DNA of 64,000 nucleotides. Origin: Acanthaster planci (Eukaryota > Echinodermata > Asteroidea > Valvatida > Acanthasteridae). The stretch spans positions 224,623 through 288,622 of the forward strand of contig NW_019091442.1 in the NCBI RefSeq assembly GCF_001949145.1, read 5' to 3'. The position numbers and the translations under genes are program-made. Under the pieces are notes generated by a model. That model was not told the origin of the DNA and ran no database searches. It worked only from the letters and a program-made list of their open reading frames with translations. Shown here one piece after another: positions 38,101-49,284 of this stretch. Numbering within the stretch: position 1 is the stretch's first letter; each line of letters begins with the position of its first letter.

Positions 38101-39100
38101 ACGGCTACATTTACTAAACTACGCGTCCGATCGGGTTGAAACCTTGCATGTATCCACAAAGGGATGTGTTTGAGATGAAAACGGGCATGATGTGTTGACA
38201 ATGTCATCACGTGACAGGCACATGACATTGAAGGGGCGCTCTTTAAAGCATTACATTTCCTAAACAGAGTCCCTATTGCTTTGAAACCTTGCGTTTATCT
38301 TGAAAGGGACGTGTTATAGATGAAAAGTGACATTATGTAATGATGCCGTAACCACATGACCATGCAATCACGTGACATTAAAGGGGCATTCACTAAGTGT
38401 TCTTTCTAAACTACATATATGTAATTGGGTTAATCGAAAGCTCTCATTTACACGTTTTTAAAAAGTGTTACAGACCTAAACCAACATGATGTGCCGATGA
38501 TGTCATCATTTGACTGGTCACATGCCATTAAAGGGTATTCTAAAAATAACTACATCTCCTAAGCTACATACCTGATCAGGCTGAAGCAGTTAATTTGAGA
38601 AGTTTGTAGTTGTGGACGATGTGGAAAAATTGGCCTACATTATAACAAGTGTTAGGACGGGTCACTTTCTGATTGACCAATTCAGAATTTTACATACTTC
38701 TTAGATCTGTATCGGCAACCAGGTCCCTCATCGGTTATTAACGACAAGTTTATACACGCTCCACCACACTTTTATTCCCTTATTATTAAAATCACTATAT
38801 CTTCCAAACTACATGTCAGACTCGGCTGAAACCTTTCATCTATTGTATCTATAAATGCAAATGTTTTAGTCAAAAACTCACACGATTTGCAGATGACATC
38901 ATCATATGATCAGTCACATGAACATCATCACTATATTACATAAACCAAAGTTACACTGATAAAACATTCTCTGTTGAACATTCGTTTTAAATTATATTCA
39001 CTGACTAATTTTTTGCCTTTACTTTTCCAGTATACACAAATTGTTCAAAATTGCAAAACAATGCGAAAAAGCCCTCTGTTCTGTTGGCAAACAGACAGAT
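38100..39100 (+). repeat. Diverged family A units
   Basis: More diverged family A units start near 38108 (TACGCGTCCGATCGGGTTGA), 38250, 38400 and 38560, with CATCACGTGACAGG, CAATCACGTGACATTAAAGG and TGATGTCATCATTTG blocks. A further partial unit is at 38788-38940. Bases 38640-38780 and 38950-39070 show no clear unit. Confidence 0.65.
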
Positions 39101-39500
39101 AAGCTCTAGTTTTTCTTCCTTCTTCTTCCTCTTCTGACAAAAAGTCCATTTGTTATGTGCAAGTTTTTTTCTAGCCACGACTTTGGTCTGTTAGCATCTT
39201 TGGATCTTCATCAAACTGATGGTCCTAGAACAATGATGTCATGATAACGTTGTCAAGTGATTTATCATTGATTTTTCAATATTTATTTGAACCCTTTGAC
39301 TTTGTACACATTTTTGAGACATCATTTTGGTTACTCAGCTGTCTTCAATGGTTATCAAAGTCATACCAAGGAAGGAACTCGAGACAAAGATAATACTGAA
39401 ATGATGATGTCATCAAGTGATTTATTATTGATTTTTCAAAGTTTTTATTTCAGCCCCATTGACTCTGTACACGTTTTGAAACCAATTGACTTTGTACATA
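39070..39500 (+). repeat. Family C plus family B copy
   Basis: GCAAACAGACAGATAAGCTC and the polypyrimidine tract (39110-39135) are followed by the family C body (ATGTGCAAGTTTTTTTCTAG, GGATCTTCATCAAACT). Two family B units follow (GTGATTTATCATTGATTTTT near 39257 and GTGATTTATTATTGATTTTT near 39417). The same C-then-B order recurs at 37440-38100 and 44270-44900, so C and B behave as one composite unit. Confidence 0.7.
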
Positions 39501-40450
39501 CATACAAGTGTTGCCTAAGCGTTTGCATGCGCATGTCCATTGCGCTAACAGCTGATCTGCTCGATCGGTCTATGCAAGCGTTCACACAGTCTTATTGCAT
39601 TAATTCACTCAAAAGTTGTGAAAAAATTGTTGCAAAATATCAAGAGAAATGAACTCTGAGATTTTGTGTCATCAGGCCTCAACCAATTGCTTAAAGCAGT
39701 ACTCAACACCAATCATCGATGCATGTATCGACCATTTGCGCGGTACCTCACATCAACACATGGATTCAATCGGGAAGACGTTTTCAACAGGCCCATGTGT
39801 TTTCTTAGGACCTCTTCATGCTCTTGGGACCTCTCGGACCTGAAATTGCATGAGTTGAGTTCTTAATGGACTTTGCTTGATCAGAGGATTCCAAGGTAAT
39901 CCCACGAAAGCTGAACTGAAACCAAATTCATGAACCGGTGGAAGAAATTGCACAAGGAGTTGACACCGAATAGGCATGATCACTCGTGAGCATGGGTTCA
40001 CCGAGCCCATGCTATGCTTGCCGAGCCCAACAAGCAGACGTACCTGCGGCACGGCAGGGAGCTGGGTTTGGAAGCTGGCCTTGGATGAAGTGCTAGAACC
40101 GGTAGGCAAAACATTCTCAATTGCAACTTTTTGGCTGCTCTTTCTGTGCTCTGTAGCTCCGTACAGTGATGTTAGGGGAAAGAGAACTGACCCAAATTAG
40201 CTCTGAATTTGCACTGACACAACTTGAACTCTAAAAAGGGCCTGTTTTTAGCATTTTGATATGGTCACCCCGATCATGTCCAAATGATAAAAAGGTGATT
40301 AACAGTGATTATGTATGTCATACTTGTTCAGCAGAATCCAGACATCAACTTCCACATATTCATTAACTCCCTCCTGAGTAGATGTATTTTTTCAAAGACA
40401 AATCTAATCCGGATGGAGCACAATACATACTTGTACATTTTCAGACATTT
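39500..40450. other. Cargo segment without recognised features
   Basis: Unique-looking sequence inside the cargo, with chance frames on both strands at 39649-40200. I see no repeat family, domain or splice pattern here. Confidence 0.5.
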
Positions 40451-43270
40451 CACAGGGGTGCTGAACATAGGCATGGAACTGACTAAAGTCCCTCAAAACA
40501 CTCACAGTGCATTCTTTATTTCATATCTATGACCTCCTCCCCCGAGGAAAAACCCATGCCATTATGGGTTCATGATAAATATCCAAACATGTATGAAATT
40601 TGAATGTAGACCTATAATTATTTTTGTAAGCTATTTATACAGAATAATTGAATTTCCTTATTTGCTTTGTGTGTATAGGTATCCTTCATACTGCAGCTGG
40701 AGTGGAAGCTGGAGAATGGAGATAAATCTGTTTTCCATGTTATTTCTGAATATTGGAATTCAACGTAACTGCAGTTACAGGCAGATATTAGAGGCACGAG
40801 TACCAACGATAAAGGAAGCTGCGTGCAATAAAGCACGGAAATTAACAGGTGATAGGGAAAAGGCCCACTGTAGCATTGACATCCAGACAGATTGCCAGTC
40901 ATTAATCAGTTTGTGTGTGTGGGGGGGTGACATCCATGTACCATCATGCCCGGTCCCCCACTCTAACATTCGGGTCCCCATGTACTCCCCATTTAGTGAG
41001 AACCCAAGGTTGCTATACCAATGAATGCGTACATGTGTACATGTACGCCTTTTTTTTTTTCAAGTTCTGACACAAGTTTTGCCATGCATCAACACAGAAA
41101 CTGCTGCACCTGTAATATTTAAATGTTTTCCTTTTGCAATGATACAAATGTTCACCACCACAGACATAAGGGCAGTCTTCACACATGTCCCTGGTATTGT
41201 TGATATGGAAGTGCAGTTGAAGCAGGACGGATCCTGAGAAGGGTGGGAACAGCTTCTTCAAAATATTCATAGCAAGACTGCAACCGACAGGAAGTGAGAT
41301 TTACTTGTACATGTAACCACTATAATTTATTGAAAGACAGTGGCAAATATAGTTCAAACTGGTTTTGGCAGAATTGTGCAAAGTTATCAGTGAAAAGATA
41401 TTTTCAACTGGTCCCCATGTCATTTGAAGTCTCTGCAGATCTTCAGAACAGAAAGAAGTTGGCAGGTTTAATATTATACACTTCAGAAAAATGCCCTAAA
41501 ACATGAAGGCAGTGTGTTTCCTTCATTGTTTCAAAACGCCCAATGTGCATATTTCTTGTTATTCCCCCAAGACAAAACCATGTTATTACTAGTTCACTGT
41601 GTTTGATTATCTACGTGTTGATATCAGCTGAATATTTCAATTTCCTTATTTGTTTCTTGTGTATAGACATCCTTCATGCTGCTGCTGAAGTGAAAGCTAC
41701 AGATGATAGTTCTCCATGTTTGGAATTCAGCATCACTGCAGTACATGTAGATCAGATGCACAGCTACCTACAATAAAGGAAGGTGCTGTACAACGAAGCA
41801 AAGAAATTAAAAGGTAATGGTGAAAAGGCTTACTGTTGCACTGACATATAGATTGCCAGTTTTGATTACTGCAGTCATGAAGCAAAGTTTGTGAGTTTGT
41901 TTTTGCATTCAATTGGGAAACCTAAATAAGTCCCCGATTCACAGAGCATCCCAGATTGCCATTTGTGTACAAAACGTATGGTTCGTCTTCTAAAAAAAGT
42001 TCAAGTACAAACAAACAAGGAACAATAGGGGCTCCTCATTGTACGCACTTGTGGGTGTGGATGTGAGTTAGTTTCTGCATTCAATTGGGGACCCTGAACA
42101 ATAGAGGACAATAAGGTCCCCGATTGACAGAGGATCCCCGATTGACAACTGTGTACAAAACATATGGGTGGTCTTCTAAAAAAGTTAGTATACAAACAAA
42201 AGAGGAACTATAGGGGGTCCCCAGTTGCAGGCAAATACACACTTGTGTGTGTGTGGGGGGGGCATCCATGGACCGCCATCATAAATGGTTCCCTCATCAG
42301 TACCCACTTGCCCAGTCCCCCACTTTAACATTCAGGTCCCAACGTACTCCCCATTCAGCGAGAACCGAAGGTTGCTCTATGTCAGTGATTTGTATTGTTG
42401 CTCAAGTTTTGGCATCAGTTTTCCTTTTACAATGATGCAGATTGTAATCAGCGCAGACATGAATATGGTCTTCATCAAAGTACTCATAACAAGATTATCT
42501 GAAAACTGCAACTGACAGGAAATTATTTGCTTTGCGTTATAGGTATCCTTCACACTGCTGCTGAAGTGACAAGAGATAAATCTATTCTCTACGATGTCGG
42601 TTTAAGGGATTGGAATGCAATGTCACTCTGTGGTGCATATCAGAAGCACGGCTACCCAAGATGAAGGAAGCTGTTGGACAGCCAAGCAAGGAAGAGAACA
42701 AGGTAATTAATGGTTAGAAGGCCTGCTGTTGGATATTGACACACAAGAGCTGGCCAGTTTGGTGAATACAGTTGTGAAGCAAAGACAGGAGGGGCACCCA
42801 TGCATGTACTGATGCAATCACTAAATGATCAACATCCATGTGTCCAGTCTACCACTGTAACATTCCTACTCATATGTAGCCAAGTGATATCAAAAGTGCT
42901 GAAAGTTCTTACACCTTTTTTCCATTCATTGACACATAACTGACACACAACGAATAAATATTTCCCTTTTTTTTAGATGACGCAGAGGAATGTTTACCAG
43001 CATCATACGTGAAGGAAGTCTTTGGACATGTTGCTGTGATTGATGGAAATGCAATTTGTACCAAGACTGGTCTACAGAAGGACTTCATTAAAATATCGTG
43101 ATATCTGAAAAAACAAAAATGCAACCAATAGGACATGAGATATGCATGTGTACATGTCCCTGGAATATTTTTTCAAGATTTCTGCAGAAATTGTGAACAC
43201 ATGGAACTGGGTTCGGAAGCAGTATCCGAAGTTTTCAAAAGTCACAAGTTCCTGATATTTTAAACCTGTT
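40450..43270 (+). repeat. Family E: triplicated unit with exon-like core
   Basis: Three diverged direct copies of a roughly 0.9-1 kb unit. Each has a core preceded by an acceptor-like tract and followed by a donor: 40679-40848 (GTGTATAG / ACAG|GTGATA), 41667-41813 (GTGTATAG / AAAG|GTAATG) and 42543-42702 (CGTTATAG / CAAG|GTAATT). The cores share ATCCTTCAYRCTGC at their start and AAAGGAAG/GATGAAGG near the end, but no single frame is open in all three. The second half of each unit has GACATCCATG or GCATCCATGG followed by CCCCCACT, AACATTCRGGTCCC and CTCCCCATT blocks (40920-41000, 42260-42360, weaker at 42820-42880). It could be exons of a noncoding transcript or simple duplication. Confidence 0.6.
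41896..42225 (+). repeat. Two-copy tandem repeat of about 170 bp
   Basis: Two direct copies inside family E unit 2 begin near 41896 and 42073. Each carries TGCATTCAATTGGG, CCCCGATT, GTGTACAAAACRTATGG, GTCTTCTAAAAAA, GT and ACAAACAAAMRAGGAAC in the same order. It is absent from units 1 and 3, so this is a local duplication. Confidence 0.7.
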
Positions 43271-44150
43271 CCCAAGTCTTCTTAAGTATGTATGGCATAA
43301 AAAATTTCACGGGTCGTGAAATCCCCTAAGTACAAATGCAGATTTCTTTATTTTCTGTTATAAATAGTGAGGACACTTTTAACATTCTTCAACTCTCAAT
43401 TTCATTGTTTAATATTTCGAGTGTAGTTCTTAACAAATTCCATAATCAGAGTTTGTGCTGCTGTGCACTCGCAGATACCTGTTAAAAGTAATCATTTGTG
43501 CAGTTACTTTCAATAGGAAATAAGATGTACTTTTGAAAGAATTGTGTGAAACTGATGTTCGCATTATTTTTCTTGCTGTCTTTGAAAGCGACGTTTCTTC
43601 GTTTGTGTATTTCGATAGCCCTAACAGTCCCAAATCCTCTGGTGTTAAGATGATTTTATATGGTCACTTTTGCAAATTTGTACACCGTACTGTAGCAATT
43701 CCTCGTTCCGGCAATCAAATCCCTCACAAGAAAACTGATGTGTGCCCTCACTTGATGAAAATCTACATTTTGTATTAACTGACTGATAATTTCCCTACGT
43801 TTGACCTTATTTTCGACAGGGATGAGGCACAAAAGTACGGAGTAGATTGAATGAAGCATTCGCATTTGAAATAACTATTCGCTAAATCATTTGTTGTCCA
43901 TTATTCTTTCAAGTAGGCAAGTGAAACGTGTTTGTATCTGAGATCCCAATCAAGGTCATCTTATTCCAAACAGATATTGCAGACATGTTGATTTTTTTGT
44001 CTCACGTACAAATTAAACTGATTTGAAAGTCTTGTATAAAGTTTGTGAAGTCTGTTGTCAGTTCAATTTGTATGTGCATTATCAAGAGTGTAGTGGCCCT
44101 TCCTTCACTTGATAAAACTAAACATTGTCTATTAATTTTGTCAATCATCA
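43270..44150. other. Cargo segment without recognised features
   Basis: AT-rich sequence with chance frames only. I see no repeat family, motif or coding signal. Confidence 0.5.
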
Positions 44151-44900
44151 ACACAGCTTGAAAGGGACGTGTTATAGATGAAAATTGACGTCATTAGATG
44201 AGAATTAAGGCACGTGACATTAAAGGTGCAGTCTTTCTTCACAACCACAAAAAGGCAAAAAAGCCCCGTGTTCTGCCCGTTGGACAGAAGCAGTTCCTCT
44301 CGTTTTCTTCTTCTTCTGCTCAAAACCCATTTATTTTGTGCACATTTTCTTCTGGACACCACTTGAGTGCTTTTACAACTGCGGATCTTCATCAAACTTG
44401 CACCAATGAAGGACCCTTATCCACGGATGGTCCTTGAAATACGACGTCATGATGATATCATCAAGTGATTTATTATTGATTTTTCTATATTCATTTCAGC
44501 CCATTAACTTTGTACATGTTTTCAAGGCAACATTCTTCAGCAATATTCAAATGTCATCAAAGTTACACCAAGGAAAACCTCGAAGCAAAGATAATACTAA
44601 AATAATTATGCCACAATTACATCATCAAGTGATGAATTATTAAATTTTGAATAGTTAAATATTATGTTAATTATTTAAATATCCATATAAACTTAACTGC
44701 GGATTCGTGCAACATTCTGTTTGCGGCAAGTGCCAAGGTAAAATTGGGTTTTCATTTTATCTGGAGTGGGTCAAGTCACATGACCCTTCCAGTCGAAACC
44801 GAATGAACCAAACCTAAAGAATGATGTCACAATGACGTCACCAAGTGATTTATTATTGATTTTTAAATATTTATTTCAGCCCATCGACTTTGTATTGTTT
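44150..44900 (+). repeat. Mixed A, C and B repeats
   Basis: A partial family A unit (GAAAATTGACGTCATTAGATG with TGACGTCA at 44186, then CACGTGACATTAAAGG) is followed by family C (TTCTTCTTCTGCTCAAAA, CTGGACACCACT, GGATCTTCATCAAACTTGC, CCAATGAAGGACCC). Two family B units follow, near 44463 and 44848 (GTGATTTATTATTGATTTTT), with TGACGTCA at 44833. Bases 44640-44800 are unassigned. Confidence 0.7.
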
Positions 44901-45590
44901 AATAGCAGTAATATGCATCAAGTTGTTTTCAACATTGTTAGTCTGTTGGGGTATAGTATTCTTCAAATCATCTACTGATGACGTTACGTAATTGTTGAGC
45001 ACCCTCTAGCAACAGGTTAAAAATTATGCAAAATGAATTTTTAATAGATGTCTGTGGCGAAGTTTGTCTGAATCGCCTGAAAATTGATGTAGATGATCAT
45101 CTTCACCCAGTCAACATGAGTGAAATTTGGGACTGATGACGTCCTCATACCGCAAGTCATAATAAAAAGTCCTTTTATTCTTCACAATTTGGTAAAAAAT
45201 CAACCGTAACAGATTTGAGCGTGAATTGTTCATGAGATGATAACTACAGCATTGAAGTCAACTGCATGAAGTGCATAAGTGCTGTACGTTGTGCTTCACA
45301 CAGATGAAGCGCTGACGACAAAACCCCCTTACAATATTTGCAAACTCAAAAGTCCCATTGGCATAGTGTGCATTGGCTACTTCCAGTCTGGTTGACAATA
45401 TTTGCCTGTAACACAGGCAGTGTAGGGCATATACTCAGGAGCTAGCAAAATGCCAAGCACATGGTGCTGAGAGCAGATGGAATTCCATGGAATGACAAAA
45501 GGGAAAAATGTTTGCAATCTCCAATCTGTACCCTTTCTGCGAAAACAGTAATATTTTGTATTGTATTTTTTATTGTACATGTCTGATTAG
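44900..45590 (+). repeat. Family D copy 1 (about 0.69 kb)
   Basis: Direct copy of 45902-46586, about 1 kb away. Shared blocks in the same order include CTGTTGGGGTATAGTATTCT, GTCTGTGGCRAAGTTTKTC, CTGAAAATTGATGT, TTCACACAGATGAAGC, CTTACAATATTTG, GCCTGTAACA, ACTCAGGAGCT and TATTTTGTATTGT. No frame is conserved between the two copies, so it is unlikely to be protein-coding. Confidence 0.85.
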
Positions 45591-45901
45591 GTTCAAACAT
45601 TGCAGATAGTTAGGAAGGGAAGGTTTATAAATGGAGATTGACATCATGCAATGACAATATCATCAGCAGACGAGTTACGTGACATTAAACGTGCATCCTT
45701 TTAAAAGTGATCATCTCCTGAAATGCATGTCTGATTCAGTTGAAACTTGGCAGGTATTTAGTAAGCAAAGTGTTACAGATGAAAGTTGACGAAATGTGAT
45801 GATGACAGGTGCACTCTTCAAAGCACTATATCTCATGAAGTACATGTCCAATTGGATTCAAACCAAGCAGATATTTTGAAAACGGAAGTGGGCTTATTGT
45901 T
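45575..45901 (+). repeat. Family A units between the two D copies
   Basis: Two units with GTTCAAACATTGCAGATAG, GTTACGTGACATTAAACG, ATCTCCTGAAATGCATGTC, TGAAACTTGGCAGGTATTTA and a truncated third. The D-A-A-D-A order implies a tandem duplication of about 1 kb that included family A units. Confidence 0.75.
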
Positions 45902-46586
45902 TAAAAGTGGTAATAGGTATCAGCTTTCAATGGTGTTAATCTGTTGGGGTATAGTATTCTTCAAAGTATCAGCTGTTGATGTCACATAATTGCTGAATGC
46001 CCTCTAGCGATGGGTTGAACATTCTGAAAAATGAATTTTGAAAATATGTCTGTGGCAAAGTTTTTCGAAATCGGCTGAAAATTGATGTGGATGATGATCT
46101 TGACCGAGTTAACATGTGTGAAAGTTGGGGCTGATGACGTCATCAGATCAGAACTTATAAAAAGTCTCATTATTCTTCAAAACTCTGTTAACAAATCAAC
46201 TGTAAGAGAAGAAGTGTGAATTCTATAATAAGATAGCTGAAGCATTGGAGTCTATTGCACCAAGTGCGTAACTGGTGTACTTCACACAGATGAAGCACAG
46301 ACGACAACAACAACCTTACAATATTTGTGAACTTGAAAATCCCATTTGCATACTGTGCATTGGTTACTGTGTGTGTTGACGAGCAAAATCTGCCTGTAAC
46401 ATACATGTAGGCAGCACACAGTGTGTAGGGTGTATACTCAGGAGCTGGCAATTTGTCAAGCACTTGTTGCTGAGAGCAGATCGCATTGTATGTAATGCCA
46501 AAAGGGACAAATGATTAAAATTTCTAATCTGTGCTCTTTCCACGATAACAATAATGTTCTCTATTGTATTTTGTATTGTAAATGTC
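45902..46586 (+). repeat. Family D copy 2 (about 0.69 kb)
   Basis: Second direct copy, homologous along its length to 44900-45590. Its TGACGTCA at 46135 is intact, where copy 1 has a diverged GACGTCCTC. It also retains GCCCTCTAGCGATGG near 46003. Confidence 0.85.
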
Positions 46587-46984
46587 AATATCATTAGCAG
46601 ACGAGTCATGTGACATTAAAGGTGCATTCTTTAAAGAACTATATCTCCTGAAGTGCATGTCCAATTGGGTTGAAACTTGGCAGGTATTTAGAAAGGGAAG
46701 TGTTGTAGACAAAAAGGATGCGATGATGATATCATCAGATGAGTCAAATTACATTTTATTTAAAGCACGTTATTTCCTGAAGTGTGTGCTTGATTGACTT
46801 GAAACCTTGGACCCAAATGGTCATGATGAAATAGTTACATCATCAGGTCTGTGCAGTAGATTGGTCATTCGAATTAACAAAGGAATGCAAACAAAAAATC
46901 TGGCAAACAGACAGATGAGCTCTAGTTGTATATTTTGCCCTAGTGCCCTTGTGTATAATTTCTCCGTTTTTCTGTGCATTAGGT
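46580..46984 (+). repeat. Last family A units and cargo-DIRS junction
   Basis: Family A continues (GAGTCATGTGACATTAAAGG, TATATCTCCTGAAGTGCATG, GTTGAAACTTGGCAGGTATT) to about 46850. A GGCAAACAGACAGATGAGCTC word, also found at 39087, lies near 46905, and sequence homologous to DIRS RNase H starts after about 46985. The junction is not sharp by eye. Confidence 0.6.
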
Positions 46985-47900
46985 CTTAGATCATAAGATA
47001 TTTCACACTTTACCCCTCTTCTAGTAGTTACACTCACATTGTGGGCCGGTTCATAGGGACAGTGGTGTGGTTCAGTCCTCGCGAACTCCAGGAAAGGACG
47101 ATGCATTTAAGGTTACCATTTCCTTCCCTACAGTGGGCCTTCCCGTAGTTGTCACGATGGACACTTCAAATTTCGGCTGGGGAGCCAGCCTTCGTCCACA
47201 TCAGATCTCCAGTCAGCGTGACCCCTCCCTCCAGGATTCTCATATCAACATTCTCAAACTCCATCAGTCTTCGATGTTCTCCTTCAATTTCAGTTGATGC
47301 TAGTAGGCAAGACAGTCCTAATCCAGTCAGACTACGCTACAGCCATTGCCTACATCTATTGCCAAGGGAGCACATGCTCTCCTAGTCTATAGCTCTTTGC
47401 CTGGCGACTGCTTCAATGGACAATACGATACCCCATCCTGATTTTAGCCGAACACATCCCGGGATACAGAACAACTTCACCTACACCCTCTCCCAAGGCC
47501 TAGTTCACCCAACGGAGTGGACACTGCAGCCGTAGGTGGTTAAAGCTCTCTTCCTTGTGACCGACAGGCCTCATGTGGACCTCTTTGCATCTCACCTGAA
47601 TGCTCAACTTCCCACGTTATGTACTTGGTACCCACACCCACAGGCCTGGGCGACCAATGCCCTGTGCATCTCCTGGGAAGGTCTCTTTGCCTATGCCTTC
47701 CTCCTCCATCACTCATTCTGATGGTGCGGTCAAAGATAAAAAGGGAATGTTGCCATGATCTTCTCATTGCCCCATTCTGGCAGAGACAGCCATGGTTTCC
47801 CTGCATCGTCAGACTCCTATTTGCAGCCCCCGATATTACCTCAGCATCCAGACCTGCTATTTCAGCCCATTTCCTGCTGCTCTCATCTGGACTTGCTTCA
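46985..47900 (+). pseudogene. DIRS RNase H and downstream conserved linker
   Basis: VVVTMDTSNFGWGASL (from 47145; first catalytic Asp at 47160-47162) is followed in shifted frames by HINILKL, VLIQSDYATAIAYI and ILAEHIPGYRN (RNase H). The DIRS linker PHVDLFASHLNAQLPTLCTW...PQAWATNALCISWEGLFAYAF (47568-47715) comes next, then IKRECCHDLLIAPFWQRQPW (about 47735-47800). Several frameshifts and stops make it non-functional. The RT C-terminal half that should precede it is missing. Confidence 0.88.
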
Positions 47901-48084
47901 CCTACACCCAATGTGTTGGATATTGTTCATTGATCCTTTAAGCAAGCAGGCCCTTCTTGAGACGCTGCTGCCTTGGCTGCCAGAGGTAGGCAGCTGTCCA
48001 CAAGGAAAATTTATGGCAGCTGAATACAACATTTCAACTCTTGGTACAGAAGGCATGATACAGATCCAACTGAATCTCATCTGT

Positions 48085-48915
48085 CCCTCGTGACAGAATT
48101 CTTTATGCACCTACTCCGTTCCAGCCTTCTCGTTTCTACAATCAGGAATTACCACTTGGCACTGGCAGCTACCCACTTCAGCTTCTCTGATGGATCTTCT
48201 GTTTCCAATTACTCAGCAATTCATCACCTTTTCCGGGAAATGTTCATAGAACACCCTTCAACCAAGCAACTTGTTCCTTAGTGGTGCCTGGGTGATGTCC
48301 TCCAGCTTTTGACTGGCCCTCCAATCGAACCTGTGGCCCGCTTTTGTTCTGGCTGAACAAAAGACCCTCTCCATCACTAATGGTCACATTTGATGAGAGC
48401 CACTTGGAGTATGCGTAGTATGGGATATTGGCTTCCGCACCAAGAACCAGACTCCCAATTTTCAGCCCTCAGACATCTTTGTTCTGACAATCCAGTCATT
48501 GGCATCCTCCTCATCGGACGGATGCTGGTGTCCTGTCAGGACATTCAACTGGTACCTCAATTGGACAAAGGACATCCTGGGGCCAATCTCACAACTATTC
48601 ATCACCACTACCAGGCCTTACTGTCCAGCCTCCAAAGATACAGTCACTGGGTGGGTGGTTTCCGCCATTAAATTTGCTAACTCTGACTAGCCAACTAGCC
48701 CCGATGATCTATGATGATGCCTTATCCACGCCCATGATGTCTGGGCTGTTTCCTCTTCCTGGGCTTATTTCAAAGTGGTTCCAACTATGGACATTTGTAA
48801 AGCTGCATGTTCGAAATCCCCCAACATTCACCTCTTGTTATCTCAGTGATGTTTTGCAGGGGTACCACTCTCATGCATTGGCCGTGCTTGGGATGGCATT
48901 GCAATAGCTCCACTG
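48085..48915 (+). pseudogene. DIRS tyrosine recombinase, decayed
   Basis: Pieces in order: an N-terminal SAM-like core-binding segment (FFMHLLRSSLLVSTIRNYHLALAATH, 48100-48180); HLFREMFIEHPSTKQLVP-W and PPIEPVA (48225-48340); LNWTKDILGP and QLFITTTRPYCPASKDTVTGWVVSAI (48550-48680); and IHAHDVWAVSSSWAYFK then MDICKAAC (48725-48815) with LLLSQ and VLQG after it. The H-x-x-R catalytic motif reads H-D-V-W (48733-48744), so a catalytic Arg is lost. Frameshifts separate the pieces. The enzyme is inactive. Confidence 0.85.
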
Positions 48916-49150
48916 CTGGCCATCCTTTACCGCTGCAGGAGGATACACTTAAGCAAGCCTGTGGTGAGTCTGGGTTACACCCATCCTCTTATTTAGTGTT
49001 GTTTATATTCACTCTTTTTTATATCATCCCGTGGTGTGTCTTTATTTTTGTCTGGCTCACTTTAATTCCTTCCTTATCTTGTCGTGGTTGGGGCTAAGGT
49101 GTTGGTAGTGTGTCCTCGCCTCCCCATCATCCTTTGGTGCGGTGCTACTC

Positions 49151-49252
49151 TGCATATGTATTGGTAAACTGCCTAGGTTACAGGCAGTAGACTCTTCACC
49201 CACCTAGAGTGGATTTAGTCTACTACTGTATACACATACCTACTAGATTACC
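49151..49252. repeat. Internal complementary region (ICR) of the DIRS element
   Basis: The left arm 49151-49193 (TGCATATGTATTGGTAAACT then GCCTAGGTTACAGGCAGTAG) is the reverse complement of the left outer end, which begins AGTCTACTGCCTG at 33286. The right arm 49217-49252 (AGTCTACTACTG, ACATACCTACTAGATTACC) is the reverse complement of the right outer end (GTAATCTTGTAGGTATG...AGTAGAGACT, 49415-49445). This double complementarity templates the circular junction in DIRS replication. Confidence 0.85.
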
Positions 49253-49284
49253 AACCTCCCTCCTCCCCACTCAGCCTCTGCACA

